This document shows positions 34,521 through 45,079 of a DNA stretch of 64,000 bases, piece after piece (position 1 is the first letter of the stretch; each line of letters opens with the position of its first letter). Under the pieces are notes generated by a model. That model searched no databases and was not told the DNA's origin. It saw nothing but the letters and a program-made list of their open reading frames with translations. Source of the stretch: Triatoma infestans (taxonomy: Eukaryota; Arthropoda; Insecta; Hemiptera; Reduviidae); assembly GCA_011037195.1 (NCBI GenBank), contig JAAEAF010002490.1, positions 62,001-126,000 on the forward strand, given 5' to 3'. The position numbers and the translations under genes are program-made.

Positions 34521-37076
34521 ATGCTGAAAATAACAAAGGGATTAAAGAAGAAAAAGAAAGGGAAAAAGAACAAAAACAAGGAAGACGATCTTTTTGATTC
34601 AGCAGAATTAGAACAATATAGAAGAGAACAACAACAAAAACAGGAAACAGGCACTGCAGAAACATCTGAAGCAGGTGATTCGGAAAAAGGTGAAGAGTGG
34701 GAAAAATTTAAAGCACTCACATCCGGTGTTGATGATATATTAAAGAAAACCCAAGGTGATCTTGATCGTATAAAATCTACTAGTTATTTTCAAAAGAAAC
34801 CACCTGGTAGTAGTGGAACTACTAATAAAAATACTGAGGTCGGTAATCCAGAAGTACAACCAACTAAAGGAAAGTGGGTAGGATTTGAAGATAGTGTAAA
34901 CCAAGAACATGATGAAGGAGATGTTAAAGATAATAAAGTAGAAGCCGCTCAGTCAGCTAGTAAACAGGAAGAAGAACTTGTTGAAGACGTTGAAGAAGAA
35001 GAAAGTGAATTAGAAGACGAACAAGATGATATATTTGACACATCTTATGTGGATGTTGTAGCTAGTGGTGAAGTTAAACTTGCTTATGTTCCAGATAGTC
35101 CAATCAAAGAGGACGACAGCTTTGATCCATTTGATACATCTATTGTTGATAAAGTTATTAAAACAGATCCTAAAAAAAGGAATCTAGTTAGTTTAGGCTG
35201 CGCTGTAGAAGTACTAACTGGTAAACTCGAGAAAGCTTCCGGGGCTCCAGATTCAGTTAAAACACAAAGGAGGAGACCAAAACCTCAAGATCTATTACTC
35301 GATAGTTTTGACGAAGATGATATTCAACTCAAAGTTAATGTAGAACCAGAACCAGCGCCTAAATCTATTTTAGACGACGATCCAGTTTTTGCCGAAGAAA
35401 CTAGTGCAATCCTTGATTTTCCATCAGTTACACCAAATCTTGAAAATAAGTCCCTCAGTACTCCTTTAGAAGAGAAATCAAAGAGCAAGGAAGTAGATAT
35501 TAAAGATTTAGTTGAAGAATTTGTTCCTATCAATCTTAATGACAAGGTACAACAGCAAGTTGAACAAGAACCATCGGACGAATTAGACGATGAGTTTGCC
35601 GCATTAGCTGCTGAATCTCTAGCAAAAACTCATCAAAACGTTACTAATAAACCATCAAAACCATCTAGGCCAGAACTTCCAAAATTTGTTGCACCTACTG
35701 AAACCGAAGAAGAGAAATTTGACGAATTTGATACAGGAGACGATCCATTTGATACATCATTTGCTGCGCAAATTCTGCCAGGAAAGTTTGAGTTAAAATT
35801 AATTGAAAAAGAAATATTAGTTGATAATGAAAACGATGTGAAAATAAATCCTACTGTACAATTACATAACTTTAACAAAAATTCAATTGTTAATATACAG
35901 ATTAAGAATACAGTTTCTGATTTCGATTTTACTGTAAATGAATTAACTGAACAAGAATCACTCAGTTTTAAACATAGGGATTTACTTGGTGGAAGTACTA
36001 CAGATTTATCGAAAATCTCACAGAGCCCTATTGTGCCCAAAAGTGTAGAAGCCAATGCAAAAGATCTGACTAATGATGATCCATTTGACACTTCGATAAT
36101 TAATGATCTTGTCGCTCCAGGTAAAACTGAACTAAAATTTCTTGAAAAAGAATTATTGACAGAAGAAAAACCAAGTGTAGAAGTTGAGGTTGATAACGAT
36201 TTCAACCCAAGAGCGGAAGAAAAATTAAATAATAAACCCATAAGTCGTCCTGACAATTTGATAGTAAATAGTAAACGGGTATCTGTGCCAAAAATTGTTG
36301 CTTTTGATTTAAAATCTCCTTCCAACTTACCCGATTTGCTTGCAGTAGGTTTAGAAGAAGGTTCAAAAGTTAGCAAACCACTAACTCCTTACTATCCGCC
36401 AAATAATGTATCATTAAATAAAAATGAATTTGATAATGATGCCGATCCTTTTGATACATCTTTTGTAACTAATTACCCTGGTAAATTAGAGTTAAAATTA
36501 ATTGAGCAAGAACTTACATCAGCTAAAGTTGATTTAAAACGAAGTTTATCTGATCCTGATTTTGATCCTCGTGCAGAAACTGAAGACAATCAAGTTAAGC
36601 AATTGCCTACAACTTCTACAGATTACAGATCTCCTGAACAGCCAGACATAATATCTGAAGAAGTGAAAATTGAAGCCAAATTGCACACACCTGTCACACC
36701 AAGAAAAATTACGGAGGTATTTGAAGAAAGTGAAGATTTTGATCCATTTGATACTTCCATAGCCAACGTTCTAGCACCCGGTAAAGCTGAAATCAAAATC
36801 CTAGAAACAGAATTAATTTATGCAAAGGAAAATCCACCGATACAACCAATAAATAATATAATTACAGAATCATTGACAAAGAAGCTCACTGAAACGAAAC
36901 CAGTGACAGACTTTTTGGAACAATCTGCTGAAGAAATTACAGTAAAACCATTAACTCCTATTGCTGCATCTTCTGCAGATCAGGAAGATATTGATCCTTT
37001 TGACACTTCCTGTATAGGGGCCATTTTGCCCGGTAAAACGGAAATAAAATTGTTAGAATCAGAATTATTAAATTAA
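34521..37076 (+). CDS. stnA: Stoned A, first cistron of the stoned locus
   Basis: 851 residues in one exon. The start at 34521 is chosen because MLKITKGLKKKKKGKK is the known style of StnA N-termini and because the in-frame extension back to 34347 looks intronic. After a lysine-rich patch (residues 4-22) the protein is acidic and disordered. Seven DPFDTS-type motifs follow (the first is DIFDTS), the last five each heading a module of about 25 residues: DPFDTS, 5-7 variable residues, PGK, then E-K-LE-EL. The final module ends at the stop. DPF motifs are known to bind the AP-2 appendage; StnA acts with StnB in synaptic-vesicle membrane retrieval at nerve terminals. There is no methionine after the first. 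The A in position -3 is favourable, but +4 is C. The stop is 22 bases before the stnB start. Confidence 0.9.
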   Translation: MLKITKGLKKKKKGKKNKNKEDDLFDSAELEQYRREQQQKQETGTAETSEAGDSEKGEEWEKFKALTSGVDDILKKTQGDLDRIKSTSYFQKKPPGSSGTTNKNTEVGNPEVQPTKGKWVGFEDSVNQEHDEGDVKDNKVEAAQSASKQEEELVEDVEEEESELEDEQDDIFDTSYVDVVASGEVKLAYVPDSPIKEDDSFDPFDTSIVDKVIKTDPKKRNLVSLGCAVEVLTGKLEKASGAPDSVKTQRRRPKPQDLLLDSFDEDDIQLKVNVEPEPAPKSILDDDPVFAEETSAILDFPSVTPNLENKSLSTPLEEKSKSKEVDIKDLVEEFVPINLNDKVQQQVEQEPSDELDDEFAALAAESLAKTHQNVTNKPSKPSRPELPKFVAPTETEEEKFDEFDTGDDPFDTSFAAQILPGKFELKLIEKEILVDNENDVKINPTVQLHNFNKNSIVNIQIKNTVSDFDFTVNELTEQESLSFKHRDLLGGSTTDLSKISQSPIVPKSVEANAKDLTNDDPFDTSIINDLVAPGKTELKFLEKELLTEEKPSVEVEVDNDFNPRAEEKLNNKPISRPDNLIVNSKRVSVPKIVAFDLKSPSNLPDLLAVGLEEGSKVSKPLTPYYPPNNVSLNKNEFDNDADPFDTSFVTNYPGKLELKLIEQELTSAKVDLKRSLSDPDFDPRAETEDNQVKQLPTTSTDYRSPEQPDIISEEVKIEAKLHTPVTPRKITEVFEESEDFDPFDTSIANVLAPGKAEIKILETELIYAKENPPIQPINNIITESLTKKLTETKPVTDFLEQSAEEITVKPLTPIAASSADQEDIDPFDTSCIGAILPGKTEIKLLESELLN
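35034..37073 (+). repeat. Seven DPFDTS-type modules within stnA
   Basis: Protein-level repeats begin at about 35034 (DIFDTS), 35128, 35743, 36079, 36446, 36739 and 36994. The last five share the longer form with PGK and an amphipathic E-[LI]-K-x-[LI]-E-x-EL segment. Spacing is irregular (about 90-620 bases) and DNA identity is low, which points to old duplications under protein-level constraint rather than a recent tandem array. Confidence 0.85.
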
Positions 37077-37098
37077 ACTTATCACATAATTAACCGTC
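37077..37098 (+). promoter_or_regulatory. 22-base intercistronic spacer between stnA and stnB
   Basis: ACTTATCACATAATTAACCG plus TC separates the TAA of stnA from the ATG of stnB. It has no ATG and is too short for a promoter or intron. As both frames lie in one uninterrupted exon, one mRNA must carry both. StnB would be translated by reinitiation, leaky scanning or internal entry; the sequence alone does not say which. Confidence 0.75.
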
Positions 37099-40000
37099 AT
37101 GGCTAATCCTTTTTTGTTTACTGAAGAAGTGGGAAGTTCCCAAGTAGGAGGTACTCCGGCTAGTTTCAATCCTTTCTTAGCAGGAAATGAATTTCAAGAT
37201 CCTTCGGCAAACGATAATCCATTTATGAGCAATTATGACGCACAACAAACAGGAAACGCTTTCGATTCAGGAACTACCAATCCATTTGCTTTTGGAGCTG
37301 AAAGTAGTGAAACCAATACGGACTTTTTTTCAATGCAATCAAAGCCTGATGAAACAAATGCAGAAATTAATTATGAAAATATATTTTCTTCCGCTCCAGC
37401 ACAAATACCTCCTACTACTAAAACAATGGATATATTTTCTGGTACGGATATGGCAGAAGAAGTACAGCCTGCACAGCCTCAACAAAGTTTTATGCATGAA
37501 GATCTGCTTACAAGTACAGACACAACTACAGATATATTTTCAACTGATATAGACGCAGAAAATGCGAATGAAACTATAAATAAGGGGGGACCTCCTAGAA
37601 GACCGCCTCCTCCAAGACCAGGACCACCAAAAGAGACAAAAGATCTCATTTTAAGTGTAACCGGTGCTATGGAAGCAACGTCATCTCATCTCCTAGATAG
37701 ACTTCAAGCAACTCGTACGCCCAGTCCTACACCGATGAGAGATCTACATTCTCCTAGTCCAACACAATTTGGTGATCTTTTAGAAGTGGATGAGCCTGTC
37801 GCTCCACCTCCTTCAGCTGTACCTCAAGATGTTAATTTTCTCGGAGATGATTTTGACTTCCAAGCTCCGGTAGTACAACCCATTACGACTGAAAAGAGAC
37901 CCAGTTTGTCTGAAAGGTCAATATCTCCTGCAACTCCAGTAAAGTCAATAGGAGATGCATCATCTCCATTAGCCCCTGTTGAAAGCTCAGCAATAGCACC
38001 TCCCGTGCGTCCAGTACCACCAATAATACCAAATCGTCCTAAAGTACCCCCACAGCCTGCTAGACCTCCTGCCCCAGTAGTTCCTCCTGTGACACCTGAC
38101 AATGATCTCATTGCTCAAGAAACTGAACAACTCCAGCCATTAGAATCCAAAGATACTAGTTTTGCTGATGTATTTGGCGATGAAATACCTGCTGCTCCTA
38201 CTGTTACACCATCTTTGCAGGCAGTAACAGATAATTTTGGTACATCCTTTTTGGAAAATGCTGTTATAAAACAGCAAGATGATATATTCTCAACTGAAAA
38301 TGAAAATGCTAATATAGTATCTTCAGATAATGATAAATTTACAGTTTCTACTCCATTCGGTGATAGCAAAACTAATACAGATCTTATAAGTGAGTCAACA
38401 TTTGCTGAAGCAGAAAATTTTAGTGTCCAACCTTTTACAGATACATCGGCTACATTTTCTGATTTTTCTTCATCTAATGCTTTGCATGACACAGAAGTCA
38501 ATGCTCCTTTTTCAACCCAACCTGAAGCCCCAATTAGCGATGATTTCCCTCAAGAAATTGATATACCAAGTTTGAATCCTGCCCAACAGCAATCATATAA
38601 TATATTTGACTCATTATCGCAAGCACAGAACGCTCCGAAAGCAATGGTATCAGGTCAAGATGAATTTGATGCATTTGCTGCAAAATTTGAAAGTGTTGGA
38701 TTTGGAGAAATTTCTAGCACTACAAAAACAGTCAGCTCTTCTGATCCTTTCGATCCCTTTTCAACTGCATTTTCTGGCATCACAGCTACTGGTGCGTATC
38801 TTACATTAAGAATTTAATAAGATATTCAATTTTCCTTCTTGATTTTTCAATAATTTAATTGGAAATTCATTTATCCAAATACAAAGACAAGTTATAGAAT
38901 TCTATTAAAGTGTATTTACTGTTAATGAAAGTGTGCGTTTGACCATTGTTTCAAACAACTTTTTTGAAGGAGCCATCATCAAAGTACTAGGAAAATTTAT
39001 AGAACTGTAAAATTTTTTCTTTGTTTTCCTTTCTTTTTTTAGAAATATTTCTTATTGATAGAAATATTAGATTCATTCAGCCTCCTTAACATTTAAGAAG
39101 AAAAATTATCTTATACCACAAATATAAAATAAACACTTATGCCGTAACCTAGTAATAATCGCTCTCTTGACAGTAGTATTCTTTTTTCATTCAGTTTTGT
39201 TCTTTATTTTGTAAGGATTATCCCAAGAATTGACCCGATTTTCTGCTAACAGATTATTAAGAAAGAATGAGGCGGCACAATTGCAAAATTTTGAAAAACG
39301 CGATGAACCTCTGATATATATTTCTATATTTTATCCGTGTCCCTAGAAATCATGGTATATTTTTGATCTGAAATTTGACTTTGGCTTTTATTAATACAAA
39401 TGTATCACTAAAAGTTATTTATTTAAAAACTAGAAGTGCCTCTCATTGTTGATCCACTGCCTTATGCCTTATATTTTGATTGCTTTGTGATAATTTGTTT
39501 CGAAATAAATAAAGAATTATTAGACATGATTATTACAAAAAAATTGTATTTGGATGATGAATTTCTTCTACACTTAAGAGATTAGACTTAAGAGATTAAG
39601 AGGTAGACCTCTGAAATATTGTTTTCTCTTTAACGTTATTCTCCTGTGACAGAAAACAGTAAAAAGTAAAATGAGGTAAAATTAAATTGGGAATCAACTT
39701 TCAAGTCTTAGAGATTTTGTGACAGGAGATAAATCATACTTAATGATTGTAATTCAATAGGTATTACAAAAATTGCAAAAATAGGCAAATAGATATTCAA
39801 ATTAGCCCACCCACTTATTAAATTCCAAGTTGCTGGTCAGTTGTTTTCTTACGAAAATAAAGAATTTTTTTTTTTGTGGACAGCTGATAGTTTTTCTAGT
39901 GTTTTTTAACATGCCCAGGCACTCATGCTTTAAAAGAGTGCTATTGCTTGTAGACAAATTTATTGACGTATATACAAACGTAAATTGTAACTTTTAGCAA

Positions 40001-43000
40001 TAGTACAAATTAGCTATTAAATTCAAATCGAAGTAGAAGTGCTATATATTGTAAAGAGACAAGGATATTTGCTGAATATTTTTTCAAACATTCATAAGAA
40101 GGCTAAAATCCATTTCAGAGGATTCCACAACTGGATTCGGAGCCGATGATAATTTTGACACTTTCTTATCACTACGGGAACCCCCTCCAGTACCTCAGGG
40201 CACACCAGCTAGAGTTAGCAGAGGAGAATCTGTGGAATCTAATGATGATAATGATTTCAACATATTTATTAAGTAAGCGCTACAAAAGTAAGATAACTTT
40301 TTTTAACTATATAATTAGTCAGCTATATAATCAAATAAAGCTCATTTATATATTCTTAAATTACTAACTGAGAAAGTTAGGAACACTGATGCTATACGTC
40401 TGAATTCTCTGTAGAAAATAAAAAATGAAACAAATAACTTATTACATTGCTTTAATAGTTTTCTCAAATTCTTTTAGAATAAATTTCAGTTGCCTCCTTT
40501 AATCGTTTTTCTTAAATGTGGTAGAATAAGCATTCAGATTTTATTAAAACTCATCCAGTTAAAAACCATCTATTTTGATAGTTATATGTTTCAGACGTTA
40601 CATATAGGTAATTACAACTTTCTGCATATTCCCATATTCTTATGAAGAGTTTGTAAAGTTAACAGAAATTATTTAAAATATCATATTGTAGACCAAAGGA
40701 ACCGTCTGAAAAAGCAGAAATGTTGGACAATGGACCAATGCCAGCATTGGCTCCACCGCCGAAAAGCCCCAGTCAGATGAATGCATTTCAAGATACTAGC
40801 CCAAGATTCAATCCATTTGATAATACACAAGAAATTCCCAGTGCTACTACTGAAAGTATTTTTGCCCAAGGTCATTATATTAATTATTATATAAAGTTGT
40901 AATGTGAGAGGTAAAAATGTTTTTTAGAATTAAATACAAATCTAATAAAATTACAGCGGCTCCTCCTGTTGGTGATGAACGACAAATTACTAGGACTGAT
41001 TCACAAGAAACTCCGCCTACACCACTTTTTGATGAAGATGTTTCTCAACCTTTGGAAGATTTTCCAAGAATTAATTACGATGGACCAGGATGGGAAATGC
41101 AACTCAGGCAACCAAATAAAAAGAAAATTACTGGTCAAAGGTATTGAAACTTACTTTTCATAATATGTAGAGAACTTTTTTTAGCAAACAATTTGTTGTG
41201 AAACACAGACTTTCTCCTACTGCAATTCAAAAGTTCCAGTTGTCAAATTATTATTCAAACTTGGAATTTTTACATTACAAGAAGGAAATTATAGCAAAGG
41301 CACTTTAAAGGAAAAATCCAACGCCTCAATTACCTCAGAATACCCAGTTATTCAAATTTCAGTTTATATATAAAAAATACATATATATATATATATACAG
41401 CTATTATGTGTTATAGGAATTTATGTGAAACTACCGCGATTATATTTGAAAATGTGCGGCTTCCTCATTTGGAAGTTATGTGAGCAAGATATGCCCCTAT
41501 CTGTAAACTAATTTATAAAGTCCACACATTTATTATGTATAGAGTTTAAAGAATATCGTTTTCTTTTCAATTAGCAGTTATTGTGAAAAGCTACTGTCCT
41601 TAAAGAGGCAGTTGATTAGCAATAATATCAGTATCATCAGAATTGCATTAATTGACTTGATCAATTGAAAATCATGGTCTAATCTGGATTCTGGGTAATG
41701 ACTCCAGCATTGACTAAATGAAAATAGTAACTGTTTTTAGCAAATGACTTGTCACCCTTTAGGTTTCTTATACCCTCTATACCAATACGAAGTAATTATA
41801 ATAATTAAAATTATAATTATAGATTCTGGAAGAAAATATTTGTAAAATTAGTATTTCAAGGGGAAAATCCAGTCCTTCAGTTGTTCAATGGAAAAGATGA
41901 CAAAGATCCGTTTCAGGAACTTCCTCTACAGCCATGCTATTCAGTGTCAGAAATCGGTAATAAAAATAAGAAATAAATTAAATGAAATAATAATGTTTTA
42001 TAAAGCTTGCTATATTTAACTGAAATAAGATTCATTGCAGGTGCCCAGCAATATGATCAATATGGCAAAATCTTCACAGTTAAACTTCAGTTCATATACT
42101 ACAAAGAAAGGCCAGGCGTAAGACCAGGACAGGTTACAAAAGCTGAACGTATAACTAATAAACTAAGTCAGTTTGCTGCTTATGCTATCCAAGGTGACTA
42201 TCAAGGTGTGAAAGAATTCGGTAGTGATCTTAAAAAATTAGGATTACCAGTTGAACATGCTCCGCAGGTTAGTTTCTTATATAAAATAAATTTTTGTAGT
42301 TAATTGTGTTATTTTGAATTGATAAATTAAGCAAATTTTTCATGAATGTTTTAGATCTCGCAATTGTTTAAGATAGGTTGTCAAAGTTATGAAGATATGA
42401 AGCAATTTAGTATGTGTATTGAAGAGGCTCTGTTTAGATTATCTGCGCATCGTGATCGTGCACTCAATTATAAAATGGAAGAAGTACAGATTACTGCTGT
42501 AGATGAACTTTATGTGGAGCAGAATGCTAATGGAGGTGTTGAAAAACAAATCGCTAGAGTCAGACTGTTTTTCCTTGGCTTTCTGTCTGGTAAATTAATT
42601 GATAATCAATATTAGTACTTTAAAAAAAAAATGAGCAGTTAATTAATGCAATTAATCATTTAGGTATGCCAGATGTTGAACTTGGAGTCAATGATTTAGT
42701 AAGGCAGGGGAAGGAAGTTGTCGGTCGACATGACATCATTCCCGTAGTTACTGAGGAATGGATCAGATTAGAAAATGTGGAATTTCACAGCTGTGTCCAG
42801 CAGGACGAATATGAAAAAACTAGGACTATTAAGTAAATACTATTTTTGTGAAACTTTCAGCTTAAAACTTCCTTTGATATTTAAACTCTTTTAGGTAAGG
42901 GATTAACTCAGTGGTTAGCGCACTGGACTCTCACGCGTAAGGCGCGAGTTCGAGCTGTGCTGCCCTTAGATTTTCTCTTCCTAGGAGCTTCTACAGCTCA

Positions 43001-44857
43001 CTGTCCGGTGATGTACAGTGTTGTCTGTAACGAGAAAACACTGTCCGGAGGCAGGCAGTGCACTGAGAAGGCTCTGGGCGCCAATGACCATAGATGTTGA
43101 CGCGACTTAAATTAAAAAAAAAGAAAAGAAGTACGAATTATACATTTATTTATTATTTTTTTAAAGATTCAAACCACCAGATGCCTGCTACATTGAACTG
43201 ATGAGATTTCGGATAAGGCCTCCGAAAAACAGAGAATTACCATTGCAGTTAAAAACAACTATATGTGTCACAGGAAATAAGGTGAATTTTTGAAATTTCC
43301 ATTAATTTGTCCACCTTAATTCATTTAATGACTTTTATTTCTCTTAAAGGTTGAAATCCATGGAGATATTTTAGTCCCAGGATTTACTAGCAGAAAACTA
43401 GGACAAATTCCGTGTGAGGATGTTATGGTTAGAATACCAATTCCTGAGTGCTGGATATACCAATTCCGTGTAGAGAAACATTTCCGTTATGGTTCAGTAA
43501 AATCAGCTCATAGAAGGTATAGCATTCAAGAAAGTTATGGCTTTATTTTAACTTTAAAGCAATAAGCTGAGCATTATGTCGTAAACAAACCATATACATT
43601 TGATTATTTGTAATTACTATGATTCATGATATTGATTGAAAAAAAAGTGAAGTCGTCCGTTTATATAAAAATTAATAAACTTAAGTTTAAATTAATTGTA
43701 GGACAGGAAAAGTAAAAGGGATAGAAAGATTTCTTGGAGCTATAGAAAATATGGAACAGTCATTGATGGAAGTAACGTCTGGTCAAGCTAAATATGAACA
43801 TCAGCATAGAGCAATTGTATGGAGGATGCCCAGATTACCAAAAGAAGGACAAGGTAAATTCAACTACATTTTTCTTGCATGAAATATTTTTTTCTGCATT
43901 GTACAATTTTCTGCAAGTATAATTTTTTTTTTTTAACTACGCTAATTCTAACTGATATACATTTTCAGGAGCTTACACGACGCATAATCTAGTGGTACGC
44001 CTACAGCTTACGTCATATGACCAGATCCCAGAAGAGTTGGCTAAATATTGTTACCTAGAATTTACTATGCCAGCAACCACCGTTTCACATACAACAGTGA
44101 GATCTGTATCAATAGCGAACAGTGATAGCGATACACCGCCGGAAAAATATGTTAGGCAACTGTCAAGGCATGAATACAGGTAATTTAAGATTAGAATCAT
44201 CATATCACTGCAATATAAACCATTAAATAGATACGAATTTTAAACATGTTGCAATTTAGCTTAAGGTAAATAAGAACCATTATGTAAGATAAGCTAATGG
44301 TGCCGGTAAAGATGAAACTTTCCTAAGTCAGAAACGAAATAATTTCAGCAACCATTGTATAAGCTAAACTCTGCTTCTCTGAAATTATTTCTAGCAAAAA
44401 AATTCTGAAATAATGTGTTTAAGTAAACAATTTCATAGCTTAACGAATTATTCAGTTAGTTGATTAAATTGTTTTTCTTAAAATCAAAAATGGTTGAGAT
44501 TAAGTTTCTTAATCTTAAATTTCTAACGGGGATTTCTAAAAACTGAAAATCTATACTAAGTAATAATTTAGAACTTTTTAAAACTAGATAAAGATTGATA
44601 TAATCTTGTACAATGTGGGTGTTGACAGTAAAAAGGAATTTAATGAAAATATGAGAATGTTAACAAAAAAGTAAATATCAGGGTTTTAATAAATATTTAA
44701 ATTTATATTCAGGGTAGAAATTGAACATAGCCAAGGCGAAGGTCCAAGTGATTACATCGCTGCAACAGTGGCTAAACATCCTCCACAACCTCCAGCTACT
44801 GTCCCTGAGGAAACTAATAAACCTGCTACATCAGATTCAGATTCAGATTCAGCTTAA
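37099..44857 (+). CDS. stnB: Stoned B (stonin family endocytic adaptor), second cistron
   Basis: Thirteen exons with GT/AG borders and consistent phase: 37099-38791, 40119-40272, 40692-40870, 40957-41140, 41823-41956, 42041-42267, 42355-42589, 42664-42832, 43167-43281, 43350-43516, 43702-43853, 43969-44179, 44713-44857. The sum is 3765 nt, 1254 residues, close to the roughly 1260 of fly StnB. NPF motifs (EH-domain ligands) start at residues 3, 24, 40 and 61, with one more in exon 3 (FNPFDN); a proline-rich stretch lies near 160-180. The stonin homology domain starts about 710 (DGPGWEMQLRQPNKKKITGQ, FWKKIFVKLVFQGENPVLQL). The mu-homology domain follows from about 890 to 1200. It ends in SDSDSDSA. 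The family sorts synaptotagmin during synaptic-vesicle endocytosis. The start context is strong (G at -3 and +4). Intron 8 carries a SINE. Confidence 0.93.
42896..43120 (+). repeat. tRNA-derived SINE in stnB intron 8
   Basis: GGATTAACTCAGTGGTTAGC begins a tRNA-like head with box A; GCGCGAGTTCGAGC is box B-like. The body reads CCCTTAGATTTTCTCTTCCT then AGGAGC, CAGCTCACTGTCCGGTG, GGCAGTGCACTGAGAAGG, and ends ATAGATGTTGACGCGAC with an A-rich tail. It is the most complete of the copies in this window. Same strand as stnB and clear of the splice sites (exon borders at 42832 and 43167). Confidence 0.75.
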
Positions 44858-45073
44858 GCTATAAGTTGTAGGTATATATACATATATATATAAAAATACT
44901 AGTATTATAAATATACTAAGAAGTAAATCAATAGATTATAAATTATTACATTAGAAATTTTTTTTTTTTGTTGCTTAATAACAAAAGTTGTACAAATTGT
45001 TTCATACAGAGAGAACCGTTATAGTATTATAAAATTTTATAACTTGGAATTTATTATTGAGAAAAATTGAACA

Positions 45074-45079
45074 AATAAA
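45074..45079 (+). terminator. Candidate poly(A) signal of the stoned mRNA
   Basis: AATAAA 217 bases after the stnB stop. Further AATAAA words at about 45187 and beyond make the true end uncertain. Confidence 0.4.

Noticed and set aside
35633..36376. 247-codon minus-strand frame
   Set aside because: Antisense to stnA. Its openness follows from the codon bias of stnA; no independent similarity.
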